From: Sagittula salina
GTDB taxonomy: Bacteria; Pseudomonadota; Alphaproteobacteria; Rhodobacterales; Rhodobacteraceae
Assembly: GCF_017813235.1 (NCBI RefSeq)
Contig: NZ_JAGISH010000019.1
Coordinates: 1-61,288 of the forward strand
Direction: 5' to 3'
DNA length: 61,288 nt
Part shown: piece by piece, positions 34,796 to 41,986 of the stretch
Layout: every line of letters begins with the position of its first letter
How positions within the stretch are numbered: position 1 is the first letter of the stretch
Notes under the pieces: generated by a model
Told to the model about the DNA's origin: nothing
The model's database searches: none
What the model saw: only the letters and a program-made list of their open reading frames with translations
Translations under genes and position numbers: made by a program

Positions 34796-35805
34796 CCGAC
34801 CTTTCCGCAAACTCCGCCCCCCAGACCGCGCCGGGCCGCCATATCCCCGACCGCCTTCAAGGCCCCGGCGCCCGCCTTCTGGCCAGCTGGGAACTGCTGC
34901 TCCTGCTGGTGGCGGTGGCGATTTTCATCGCAAATTCATTGGCTTCGCCATACTTCCTCAACGCATGGAACCTCAGCGACGCCACTTTCAACTTCACCGA
35001 AAAGGCGATGATCGCCTTCGCCATGGCGCTGCTGATCATCGCGGGGGAAATCGATCTCTCGGTGGCCTCGATCATCGCGCTGGCCTCCACCGCCATGGGC
35101 GCGGCGGCCGTGGCCGGGTTCGGCATGCCCGCGCTGGTGCTGATCGGCCTCGTGACCGGGGTGCTGTGCGGCGCCTTCAACGGCGTGCTGGTGACGCGGC
35201 TGGGCCTGCCCTCCATCGTCGTGACCATCGGCACCATGAGCCTGTTTCGCGGCATCTCCTTCATCGTGCTGGGCGATGGTGCCTATCGCGGCTATCCGGC
35301 GGATTTCTCTTATTTCGGGCAGGGTTACGTGGTCTGGGTGATCTCCTTCGAATTCGTCCTCTTCGCCCTCCTCGCCGTGGCTTATCACGTCCTGCTGCAC
35401 CGCAGCAATTTCGGCCGTGCGGTCTTTGCCATCGGCAACAACGCGACCGCCGCGCAGTTCTCAGGCATCCGGGTGGAACGGGTAAAGTTCATCCTCTTCC
35501 TGCTGACCGGGCTGATGTCCGGCGTTGCCGCCATCTGCCTGACCTCGCGCCTCGGCAGCACCCGGCCGTCGATCGCTGCGGGGATGGAGCTTGAAGTCGT
35601 CACCATGGTGGTGCTGGGCGGGGTCTCGATTCTCGGTGGCTCGGGGTCAATTCCGGGCGTTGTGATCGCCGCCTTCGTCATGGGTCTGGTGACCTTCGGG
35701 CTGGGCCTGCTGAACGTGCCCGGGATCGTCATGTCGATCTTCATCGGTCTCATGTTGATCGGCGTCATCGCGCTGCCCCGCCTGTGGCAAATGTGGAGGG
35801 GATGA
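34792..35805 (+). CDS. rhaQ: L-rhamnose ABC transporter permease (second)
   Basis: A 337-residue RbsC-type permease. The family motif appears as AGEIDLSVASIIAL near residue 84, and a polar N-terminus of about 35 residues precedes the first helix. Its stop overlaps the rhaU start (ATGA), so transporter and mutarotase are translated as a coupled set. Confidence 0.92.
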   Translation: MTDLSANSAPQTAPGRHIPDRLQGPGARLLASWELLLLLVAVAIFIANSLASPYFLNAWNLSDATFNFTEKAMIAFAMALLIIAGEIDLSVASIIALASTAMGAAAVAGFGMPALVLIGLVTGVLCGAFNGVLVTRLGLPSIVVTIGTMSLFRGISFIVLGDGAYRGYPADFSYFGQGYVVWVISFEFVLFALLAVAYHVLLHRSNFGRAVFAIGNNATAAQFSGIRVERVKFILFLLTGLMSGVAAICLTSRLGSTRPSIAAGMELEVVTMVVLGGVSILGGSGSIPGVVIAAFVMGLVTFGLGLLNVPGIVMSIFIGLMLIGVIALPRLWQMWRG

Positions 35806-36119
35806 TGGAGAAACACGCCTTTGCCATGCAACTTCTTCCCGGCCGGGCCGAGGAGTACAAGCGCCGTCATGATGCCATCTGGCCCGAGCTTGTCACCCTC
35901 CTGAAGGAGGCCGGGATCTCCGACTACTCCATCCATCTCGACGAGAGCAGCGGGACACTCTTCGGGATACTCTGGCGGCGTGCGGATCACGGCATGGATG
36001 CCCTGCCCGACTCCCCCGTGATGCAGCGTTGGTGGGCGCATATGGCCGACATCATGCCGACCCACCCCGACAACGAACCCGTGGTCCGCCCGCTGGTCCC
36101 GATGTTCCACATGCCCTGA
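35802..36119 (+). CDS. rhaU: L-rhamnose mutarotase
   Basis: A 105-residue protein of the RhaM/RhaU family, which interconverts alpha and beta anomers of L-rhamnose. The block EYKRRHDAIWPEL holds the conserved histidine (His23 here, His22 if the second ATG at 35805 is used, which would match E. coli RhaM numbering). GGAGGGG precedes the tandem ATGs. In R. leguminosarum rhaU lies between rhaQ and rhaK, exactly as here. Confidence 0.95.
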   Translation: MMEKHAFAMQLLPGRAEEYKRRHDAIWPELVTLLKEAGISDYSIHLDESSGTLFGILWRRADHGMDALPDSPVMQRWWAHMADIMPTHPDNEPVVRPLVPMFHMP

Positions 36120-36125
36120 GGGATC

Positions 36126-37496
36126 ATGACCCACGTCGCCGTCCTGGACATTGGCAAGACCAATGCGAAACTCGCGCTGGTCGAGACCGAGACCATGCAG
36201 GAACTGGCCGTTCTGACGCGGCCGAACACCGTCCTTCAAGGCCCCCCCTACCCGCATTTCGATACCGAAGCGCTATGGGCCTTCTTCCTCGCTGCGCTAA
36301 GGGAGGTCCACGCCGCACACGGGGTCGATCGGATCACCGTGACCACCCACGGCGCCTGCTTTGTGCTGCTGGGGGCCGGCGGGGGGATGGCCTGCCCGGT
36401 GCTGGACTACGAACACGACGGGCCTGACAGCATGGCCGCAGCCTACGACGCCCTGCGTCCGGACTTCGCTGACACCGGCTCCCCCCGCCTGCCACTGGGC
36501 CTGAACGCTGGCGCCCAGTTGCACTGGCTGCTGGAGACCCAGACGGGCCTGCGTGAGGCCACGGCGCAAGTGGTCAGCTACCCGCAATACTGGTCGGGGC
36601 GGCTAACGGGAGGTTTCGCAGCGGAACCGACCTCTCTGGGTTGTCATACCGACCTCTGGCTGCCCTCCGAGGGGCAGCTGTCGGACCTGCCGGACCGGCT
36701 GGGCCTGACCATGGCGCCGCTGATCGCCGCCGGGGCCGTGGCAGGAACCCTGACCGAGGACGTGGCCCGCGCCACCGGCCTGCCAAAGTCGACGCCGGTG
36801 CACTCCGGCATCCACGACAGCAATGCCTCCCTGCTGCCGCACCTGCGGGTGATGGAGGGGGCATTTTCAGTCGTGTCGACCGGCACATGGGTCATCAGCA
36901 TGGCCGTGGGCGGCGCGACATCCGCGCTGGATCCCGCCCGCGATACGCTGGTTAACGTCAACGCGCTCGGTGGGGCGACGCCCTCTGCCCGCTTCATGGG
37001 CGGGCGCGAGTACGAGCTGATGAAGGGCGAAACGACCGCTCCGACCGAGTCCGACCGCACCCGCGTCCTGACAGGCGACCTGATGCTTCTGCCCGCCATC
37101 GAAGCGGCCTCCGGCCCCTTTGCGGGGCGGCGCGGCGGTTGGAGCGATCCCGCCATGACCCCCGGAGAAAAGGGCGCCGCGCTGTCGTGGTATCTGGCGC
37201 TGATGACAGCGGAATGCCAGCACCTGATCGGGGCCCGCGGACCTGTGGTGGTGGAGGGTCCCTTTGCCCGCAACGCCGATTACCTCGCCATGCTGGGGGC
37301 CTGCACGGGGCGGGCGGTGCTGATCTCGGCCAGCGCCACGGGCACCAGCGTCGGGGCCGCCCTGCTGGCCGATCCGCAGGCCCAGCCGCCGAAGGGTCGG
37401 CCCGTCGCCCCGCCCGCAGAGGCGGCGGCGCTGGCGGCCTATGGTCGGGCCTGGCGGGAGCGAACCGACCGACAACCGGCCCCACAGCCAGCCTGA
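36126..37496 (+). CDS. rhaK: Rhamnulokinase, FGGY family
   Basis: A 456-residue sugar kinase. The N-terminal phosphate-binding loop reads LDIGKTNAKLA (residues 7-17), the second domain has SGIHDSNAS with a catalytic-type aspartate and SVVSTGTWV near residue 252. It phosphorylates L-rhamnulose for RhaD. It starts six bases after rhaU. The C-terminus runs into a 90-base convergent gap before repA. A degenerate copy of the plasmid's parS-like palindrome (36613-36627) lies within the gene. Confidence 0.92.
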   Translation: MTHVAVLDIGKTNAKLALVETETMQELAVLTRPNTVLQGPPYPHFDTEALWAFFLAALREVHAAHGVDRITVTTHGACFVLLGAGGGMACPVLDYEHDGPDSMAAAYDALRPDFADTGSPRLPLGLNAGAQLHWLLETQTGLREATAQVVSYPQYWSGRLTGGFAAEPTSLGCHTDLWLPSEGQLSDLPDRLGLTMAPLIAAGAVAGTLTEDVARATGLPKSTPVHSGIHDSNASLLPHLRVMEGAFSVVSTGTWVISMAVGGATSALDPARDTLVNVNALGGATPSARFMGGREYELMKGETTAPTESDRTRVLTGDLMLLPAIEAASGPFAGRRGGWSDPAMTPGEKGAALSWYLALMTAECQHLIGARGPVVVEGPFARNADYLAMLGACTGRAVLISASATGTSVGAALLADPQAQPPKGRPVAPPAEAAALAAYGRAWRERTDRQPAPQPA

Positions 37497-37586
37497 ACGT
37501 CAGCCAGAAAGGTGGCCGGAAGGCCTTGGGCCAGTCCGGCCGTCTTCCGCCTGCGGGTGGCTTGCGCCGTCCGGGGCGCGCCGCGG

Positions 37587-38813
37587 TCAGTCCTCGTCCA
37601 GATCGTCGAAGGCACCGGGGGAAAGCTCGGTCCAGAAGGCCTCGATCGCCTCGGCGTTCAGGCCGGACATCCAGCCATGCCGTTCGAAATCGTCGCGCAG
37701 CGTGCCGGAAAGCCGGGCCATGAAGAGGCTGCGGTCGGCGTCGCGCTGGGTGGGCTTGCGGGCCTGCGCCAGCGCCTGAATGCGTGCCAGCCGCCTGCCC
37801 CGCGGGCTGACAGGTTTCGCCGCGAAACCCTGCCCCCCACCCGAGGGAGGTTTCGCCGCGAAACCTCCTTCCGGCGGGGCACCGGGTGAGTAGTCATTCC
37901 TTAACGCGGCAGTAAGGTATCCTACCGGGTTCTTTACCCCACCCTGCCCCGCCACGAAGTCGATCTTGGCGCGTACGTGGTTTTCGCCGTGTTCCGTCAT
38001 CCACTGCCGTGCCAGCCGGTCCGATACGCCGAGCGCGCGCAGCCGGGCGTAGACGTCGGACTTGCGCAAACCCTCGCCATCATCGAGGTCGAGGATCGAC
38101 AACTGCGGGTTTTCCGCGATGCGAAAGCGGATTTCGGTAACCTGTCGGCCCAGCTTTTTCACTTCGGGCGTGACGACGATGTTGGAGGTCTTGTTGACCT
38201 CGGCCACGGCGGGTTTGATGATCTTGGCGTTGAGGTGCTTGTAGACCTCGTAATACGGCGAGTCCGCCACCCCCATCAGGCGGCGGAACAGGTCCAGCGA
38301 CCACCAGCCCGTCGATCCCGTCCGCACGAAACGATAGCAGTTTTCATACAGCGCCAGCGCATGGCCGGAGGTGAACCGGCGCTGGATGTTGAGGTTGATC
38401 AGGGCAAAGACCTTTGGGTCGTGCAGCTTTTCCGCCAACGCCGGTGAATAGGCGTATTCACAGACGCCGCCCTTGAGCTTTGCGTAGGACAGCAGGGAGG
38501 AGACGCCCCATTCCTGTTCCCCCCTGGCGTCGAGCATGTCCCATTCCGCCACGGTTTCCGCGAGACCACGCAGCGATGCCTTGAGCGTGTCCATGTCGTT
38601 CGAATTGTAGCCGATCATCAGGCACAGCGTACGCGCGTCGATGCGGTGGCGGCTGGCGGAGGTCAGCGTGTCGTAGGCATTGAGCAGCAACACGTTCGAC
38701 AGCTTGCGCTGCAACAGCGTCAGCTTGCCCGATACATGGATCGCGGCCACGTGCTTCTTGACCGCGCCACGGCGCAGCGGGCCGCTCAGATCGTCGCGGG
38801 GAATGTCGTCCAT
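37587..38813 (-). CDS. repA: Plasmid replication initiator protein A (RepA-type)
   Basis: A 408-residue protein of the 'replication initiator protein A' family found on Rhodobacterales plasmids. The N-terminal KLTLLQRKLSNVLL and TLCLMIGYNSND segments are typical. The ATG at 38813 is preferred; the in-frame reading upstream crosses origin repeats. It should bind the iterons in the adjacent 38.9-39.2 kb region. It is divergent from parAB. Two parS-like palindromes (37814-37828, 37846-37868) lie in the 3' part, where they encode the repeated tripeptide-rich GFAAKP. Confidence 0.9.
   Translation of the reverse strand: MDDIPRDDLSGPLRRGAVKKHVAAIHVSGKLTLLQRKLSNVLLLNAYDTLTSASRHRIDARTLCLMIGYNSNDMDTLKASLRGLAETVAEWDMLDARGEQEWGVSSLLSYAKLKGGVCEYAYSPALAEKLHDPKVFALINLNIQRRFTSGHALALYENCYRFVRTGSTGWWSLDLFRRLMGVADSPYYEVYKHLNAKIIKPAVAEVNKTSNIVVTPEVKKLGRQVTEIRFRIAENPQLSILDLDDGEGLRKSDVYARLRALGVSDRLARQWMTEHGENHVRAKIDFVAGQGGVKNPVGYLTAALRNDYSPGAPPEGGFAAKPPSGGGQGFAAKPVSPRGRRLARIQALAQARKPTQRDADRSLFMARLSGTLRDDFERHGWMSGLNAEAIEAFWTELSPGAFDDLDED
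37814..37828. promoter_or_regulatory. parS-like palindrome 1 (inside repA)
   Basis: GTTTCGCCGCGAAAC, two seven-base arms around a C. It is 36 bases from the second copy and identical in its 15-base core to the copies in parA and parB. It has the GTTTC/GAAAC outline of the chromosomal parS site. Confidence 0.7.
37846..37868. promoter_or_regulatory. parS-like palindrome 2 (inside repA, longest copy)
   Basis: A perfect 11-1-11 palindrome, GGAGGTTTCGC-C-GCGAAACCTCC, whose centre is the 15-base core shared by all copies. It is the longest copy and so a good candidate for the strongest ParB site. Confidence 0.72.
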
Positions 38814-38870
38814 CTCGTGCCTCTCTGCCCGGCGTCGGGATCTGGTCCTGCCCCGTGTCGCCATCCGTTG

Positions 38871-38900
38871 CCAGTTCAGGCCAGTTCGGGCCAGTTCGCG
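38871..38900. repeat. Three tandem CCAGTTC repeats
   Basis: CCAGTTCAGG, CCAGTTCGGG and CCAGTTCGCG follow each other with a 10-base period, about one helical turn, 57 bases upstream of the repA start. A RepA or other regulatory site controlling repA is inferred. Confidence 0.75.
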
Positions 38901-38950
38901 CCCTGTTGGCGGCCCGCTCCGGAATCGCGCCCCGGTTGGCCCGTATTGTC

Positions 38951-39244
38951 CGGGAAAAGGTATCCCGTGACAAGCCTCCGGCTGGCACCTTTGGGTGCAT
39001 CCTGTAAACGGGTGCCTTTGCCGGTCGGGGCAGCGATGGCCCATGGCGAAAGGTATCCGTTTACGGGTCGGTCAGGGGATCAGCGCGAATCGGGGCGACT
39101 CGGGGCTGGGGCGATCAGGGTCTAACATGGCTGTTTTCGGCGCTTATCCACAGGAGAACCGCGAATCGGAGCCCTTGATACCGGAAACGGGTTCCCTTCG
39201 CCCCGGGAACGGCGCCCCCTGATCCCGGAAGCGGGTGCCTGTGC
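38951..39244. repeat. Iteron-like repeats of oriV
   Basis: Five related elements of about 20-24 bases: 38951-38974 and 39045-39067 on the plus strand; 39001-39022, 39178-39202 and 39224-39244 on the minus strand. They share AAAGG(T/C)A(T/C)CC followed by CCGTTT(A/C)C, with drift in the outer three. The copies at 39001 and 39045 face each other as a long imperfect inverted repeat. A partial sixth may lie at 38984-39002. They are the likely RepA binding sites. Confidence 0.72.
39144..39152 (+). promoter_or_regulatory. DnaA box
   Basis: TTATCCACA is the exact consensus DnaA binding site. It lies between the inner and outer iterons and upstream of the AT-rich segment, as expected for an iteron plasmid origin that recruits host DnaA. 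Confidence 0.8.
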
Positions 39245-39433
39245 AGTTGCAAGTATTTGGTATGACGGAAAAATCCAGACCGGAAAGATTCTAAATAATC
39301 AGAAAGAGTCTCAAACAATCCGCCTGTGTGGTGTATATTTTGATTGATGAGGGATGAAGGCGATTCACTCAGCCCCGCGCATGTGCCATAGTTTCCACGA
39401 TATCGCGGCAAACAGCGAACATGACGAGGCGAC

Positions 39434-40855
39434 ATGGCACAGAAACCATCGGCAAAGCCGGACCTGCCCCCGTATTTCAACATCGACCCGGCGGCGGCTG
39501 CCGCGCGCTTGGCGGACCCTATCGATACGGCCCGGTTTGCCAAGGCAGCGGCCTTTGCCATGCGCGGGCGCGACGACCTGGCGAAACGCGGCTACGCGCC
39601 GGACGGGGCGAAGCGGCTGCGCAAGTTTTCCACCTGGGAGGTCTGCAAGTACCTGATCCCGGTGAACCCCGCCCACCTGCGGCGCGTGCTGCGGCAGAAC
39701 CCGGACCTGCCGCAGGGCGAGGGCGAAGGCGGGTCGAAGTGGTTCACGCTCGAAGAGATCCTGTCCTTGCGCGATTTCTTTGCCGAGGAGGGCGCCAAGG
39801 GCAAGGAATACCGCGCCTGGAGGCCGGAAGGCCTGCCGGCGAAGGTGGTGGCGGTCGCCAACTTCAAGGGCGGGGTCGGCAAGACCTCAACCTGCGCGCA
39901 TCTGGCGATGTCGGCGGCGCTGGACGGCTACAAGGTGCTGGTGATCGACCTCGACAGCCAGGGCTCCATGACCTCGATCATGGGCGGCACGGTGGAGGAC
40001 GAATGGCAGACGGTCTTTCCCATGCTGGCGCGGGATTACGCGCTGAAACTGGTCGAAGAGAATCGGGTGCGCGAAGCGGAAGGGCAAACGCCTTACCAAT
40101 TGGATGAGACACTGACCGCCGCGTTAGAGGTTTCGCCGCGAAACCTGGTTCAAAAGACCCACTGGCCGAACATCGACCTGATCGGCGCGCAGCTGAACCT
40201 GTATTGGGCGGAATTCCAGGTGCCGGTCTGGCGGATGCAGCTGCGGGGATGGGCGTTGTGGGATGCGCTGCTGAACGCGCTGGAGGAGGGCGGTATGCTG
40301 GACGACTACGACATCATCCTGCTCGATACGCCGCCCGCGCTGGGATATCTGACGATTAACGCGCTCTCGGCGGCGGATATCCTGCTCGTGCCGTTGGGCG
40401 CGTCGTTCCTGGAGTTCGATTCCACGGGGCGGTTTTTCGACATGATCTATTCGACCTTCGCCTCCATCGAAGAAGGCGAGAACCGCGCGCGGCGGCAGGG
40501 GGGGCTGCCGGAGATGCGGTTCGAATGGGACGCGGTGCGGGCGCTGGTGACGCGGTTCGACGCGGGCCAGCAGACCGATCTGGCGAACGTGATCCAGGCC
40601 TATTTCGGCGACTTCATGACGACCTACCGGCAGGAGGTGACGGCCATGGTGGGGCAGGCGGGAGAGATGGTGTCCGGCATTTACGAAACCGATTACCGCG
40701 ACTTCAACCGCGACACCTATGTGCGTGGGCGCGAGACGTTCGACCGCACCTGGGCCGAGGTGAAGGAGGTGATCCTGGGCACCTGGTGGCGCGATCTGCA
40801 AATGGCGGAGAACGCGGGCCCGGAGGGTCCCGCGATGAACGAGGAGGCTGAGTGA
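39434..40855 (+). CDS. parA: Plasmid partition ATPase ParA
   Basis: A 473-residue ParA. An N-terminal region of about 130 residues precedes the ATPase and contains a putative helix-turn-helix (KRLRKFSTWEVCKYL around residues 60-74), typical of large plasmid ParA proteins that repress their own operon. The deviant Walker A is KGGVGKTST (residues 145-153) and the A' motif is DLDSQGSM. It drives segregation of ParB-parS complexes over the nucleoid. The stop overlaps the parB start. One parS-like palindrome (40128-40146) lies inside the gene. Confidence 0.93.
   Translation: MAQKPSAKPDLPPYFNIDPAAAAARLADPIDTARFAKAAAFAMRGRDDLAKRGYAPDGAKRLRKFSTWEVCKYLIPVNPAHLRRVLRQNPDLPQGEGEGGSKWFTLEEILSLRDFFAEEGAKGKEYRAWRPEGLPAKVVAVANFKGGVGKTSTCAHLAMSAALDGYKVLVIDLDSQGSMTSIMGGTVEDEWQTVFPMLARDYALKLVEENRVREAEGQTPYQLDETLTAALEVSPRNLVQKTHWPNIDLIGAQLNLYWAEFQVPVWRMQLRGWALWDALLNALEEGGMLDDYDIILLDTPPALGYLTINALSAADILLVPLGASFLEFDSTGRFFDMIYSTFASIEEGENRARRQGGLPEMRFEWDAVRALVTRFDAGQQTDLANVIQAYFGDFMTTYRQEVTAMVGQAGEMVSGIYETDYRDFNRDTYVRGRETFDRTWAEVKEVILGTWWRDLQMAENAGPEGPAMNEEAE
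40128..40146. promoter_or_regulatory. parS-like palindrome 3 (inside parA)
   Basis: AGGTTTCGCCGCGAAACCT, a 9-1-9 perfect palindrome. In this frame the core encodes V-S-P-R-N, unlike in repA or parB, so the shared bases are not explained by a shared peptide. Confidence 0.7.
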
Positions 40856-41925
40856 TGGCAAAGCGCAGAAAACTGGAGGCGCCCTCCGCGGAGGATCTGA
40901 GCCGGATCGAGGAGGAGTTTCGCCGCGAAACCTCCAAAGGGATCGTGAACGCACCGATCGCACAGGTGGCGGCAGAGACGGCTGCCCTGCACGAGACCCG
41001 ATCGGCGCAGGATCGGGCGGCGGCTGCGAAGGACCGGTCGGATGCGGAGCGGCTGAGGGCGGCGGAGAAGGGCGGCCTCGTGATGCTGGAGGTGCCGCTG
41101 AGCGAGATCCGGCGCGATGCCATCGTACGCGACCGGGTGGTGATCGACGCGGCCGAACTCGAAGAACTGAAGCTGTCGATCATGAAGACCGGGCTGCGCC
41201 TGCCGATCGAGGTGTTTCCACTGGAGGAGGGCGCATTTCGCTACGGGCTTTTGTCCGGGTATCGACGGCTGATGGCGATGCAGCAACTGAGCGATTACTT
41301 CGGCGGGGAGAAACACGCCACGATCAAGGCCGTGGTGCGCGATCCTCAGGCCATGGGGGGCACCTTTGCCGCCATGGTCGAGGAGAATGAGATCCGCGCC
41401 TCCCTGAGCCATTTCGAACGCGGGCGGATCGCGGTGATCGCGGCGCAGCAGGGGGCCTTCGTGAACACCGAAGAGGCGGTGAACGCGCTGTTCCCGCAGG
41501 CGTCCAAGGCGAAGCGGTCCAAGATCCGGTCCTTTGCGCTGATCTTCGAGGAATTGGGCGACATGCTGTCCTTTCCCGACATGCTGAAGGAACGCGACGG
41601 TCTGCGCATGGCGGCGGCGCTGCGCGAGGGCGCAGAAGGGCGGCTGCGCGACGCGCTGGCCGAGGGCCGGGTCGAGACGCCCGAGGAAGAGGCCGCGCTG
41701 ATCGCGGAGGCGCTGGACGGGGTGGAGCGCAAGGCCGACCCCAAAAAGGGCGGCCGCCCGAAGAAAGTCGCCAGCCCGCGCGTGCTGGACAACGGCGTAC
41801 GGTTTCAGGCGGGCGAGGATGCGAACGGTTGGTATATCCGGCTGTCCGGGCGCGCGGTGGGGCGCGACACCATCGACGTGGCGATGAACGAGCTTGAGCG
41901 GATATTCGGCCCGCCGTCCAGGTGA
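40855..41925 (+). CDS. parB: Plasmid partition protein ParB
   Basis: A 356-residue ParB. A lysine/arginine-rich start is followed by a helical region, then the ParB N-terminal domain (LSEIRRDAIVRDR, the LLSGYRRLMAM motif near residue 140) and the DNA-binding HTH region around ENEIRASLSHFERGRIAV. The ATG at 40855 is seven bases from GAGGAGG and overlaps the parA stop by one base; an in-frame GTG at 40852 is less well spaced. One parS-like palindrome lies in its 5' end. Confidence 0.93.
   Translation: MAKRRKLEAPSAEDLSRIEEEFRRETSKGIVNAPIAQVAAETAALHETRSAQDRAAAAKDRSDAERLRAAEKGGLVMLEVPLSEIRRDAIVRDRVVIDAAELEELKLSIMKTGLRLPIEVFPLEEGAFRYGLLSGYRRLMAMQQLSDYFGGEKHATIKAVVRDPQAMGGTFAAMVEENEIRASLSHFERGRIAVIAAQQGAFVNTEEAVNALFPQASKAKRSKIRSFALIFEELGDMLSFPDMLKERDGLRMAAALREGAEGRLRDALAEGRVETPEEEAALIAEALDGVERKADPKKGGRPKKVASPRVLDNGVRFQAGEDANGWYIRLSGRAVGRDTIDVAMNELERIFGPPSR
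40917..40931. promoter_or_regulatory. parS-like palindrome 4 (inside parB)
   Basis: GTTTCGCCGCGAAAC again, here reading F-R-R-E-T in the parB frame. Only the 15-base core is symmetric in this copy. Confidence 0.66.
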
Positions 41926-41952
41926 CTGGATGGTTTGACTGCCGGCGGGGCA

Positions 41953-41963
41953 GGGGGGGGGGG
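41953..41963 (+). other. Run of eleven G bases
   Basis: G11 in the 61-base gap between the convergent parB and quiC stops, preceded by a GCGGGG. Such runs are unstable and are also frequent sequencing-length errors; here no coding frame is affected. Confidence 0.9.
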
Positions 41964-41986
41964 CGTCCTGTCTTAGCCCGCCGCGG

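Larger units (their letters stand above)
38814..39433. other. Replication origin region (repA-parA gap)
   Basis: This 620-base non-coding stretch separates divergent repA and parA. From left to right it holds a three-copy 10-base tandem repeat, five iteron-like elements in both orientations, a perfect DnaA box and an AT-rich segment of about 100 bases (roughly 39245-39350), which could be the unwinding element. No convincing gene is seen inside. Promoters for repA and parA must also lie here but could not be fixed. Confidence 0.82.

Noticed and set aside
36613..36627. Fifth parS-like palindrome inside rhaK
   Set aside because: GTTTCGCAGCGGAAC has a changed arm base and a changed centre and is in the same frame as the repA copies; it could be chance, so it is not listed as a site.
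38814..39044. N-terminal extension of repA by 77 codons
   Set aside because: It would translate the tandem CCAGTTC repeats and two iterons; the ATG at 38813 matches the family start.
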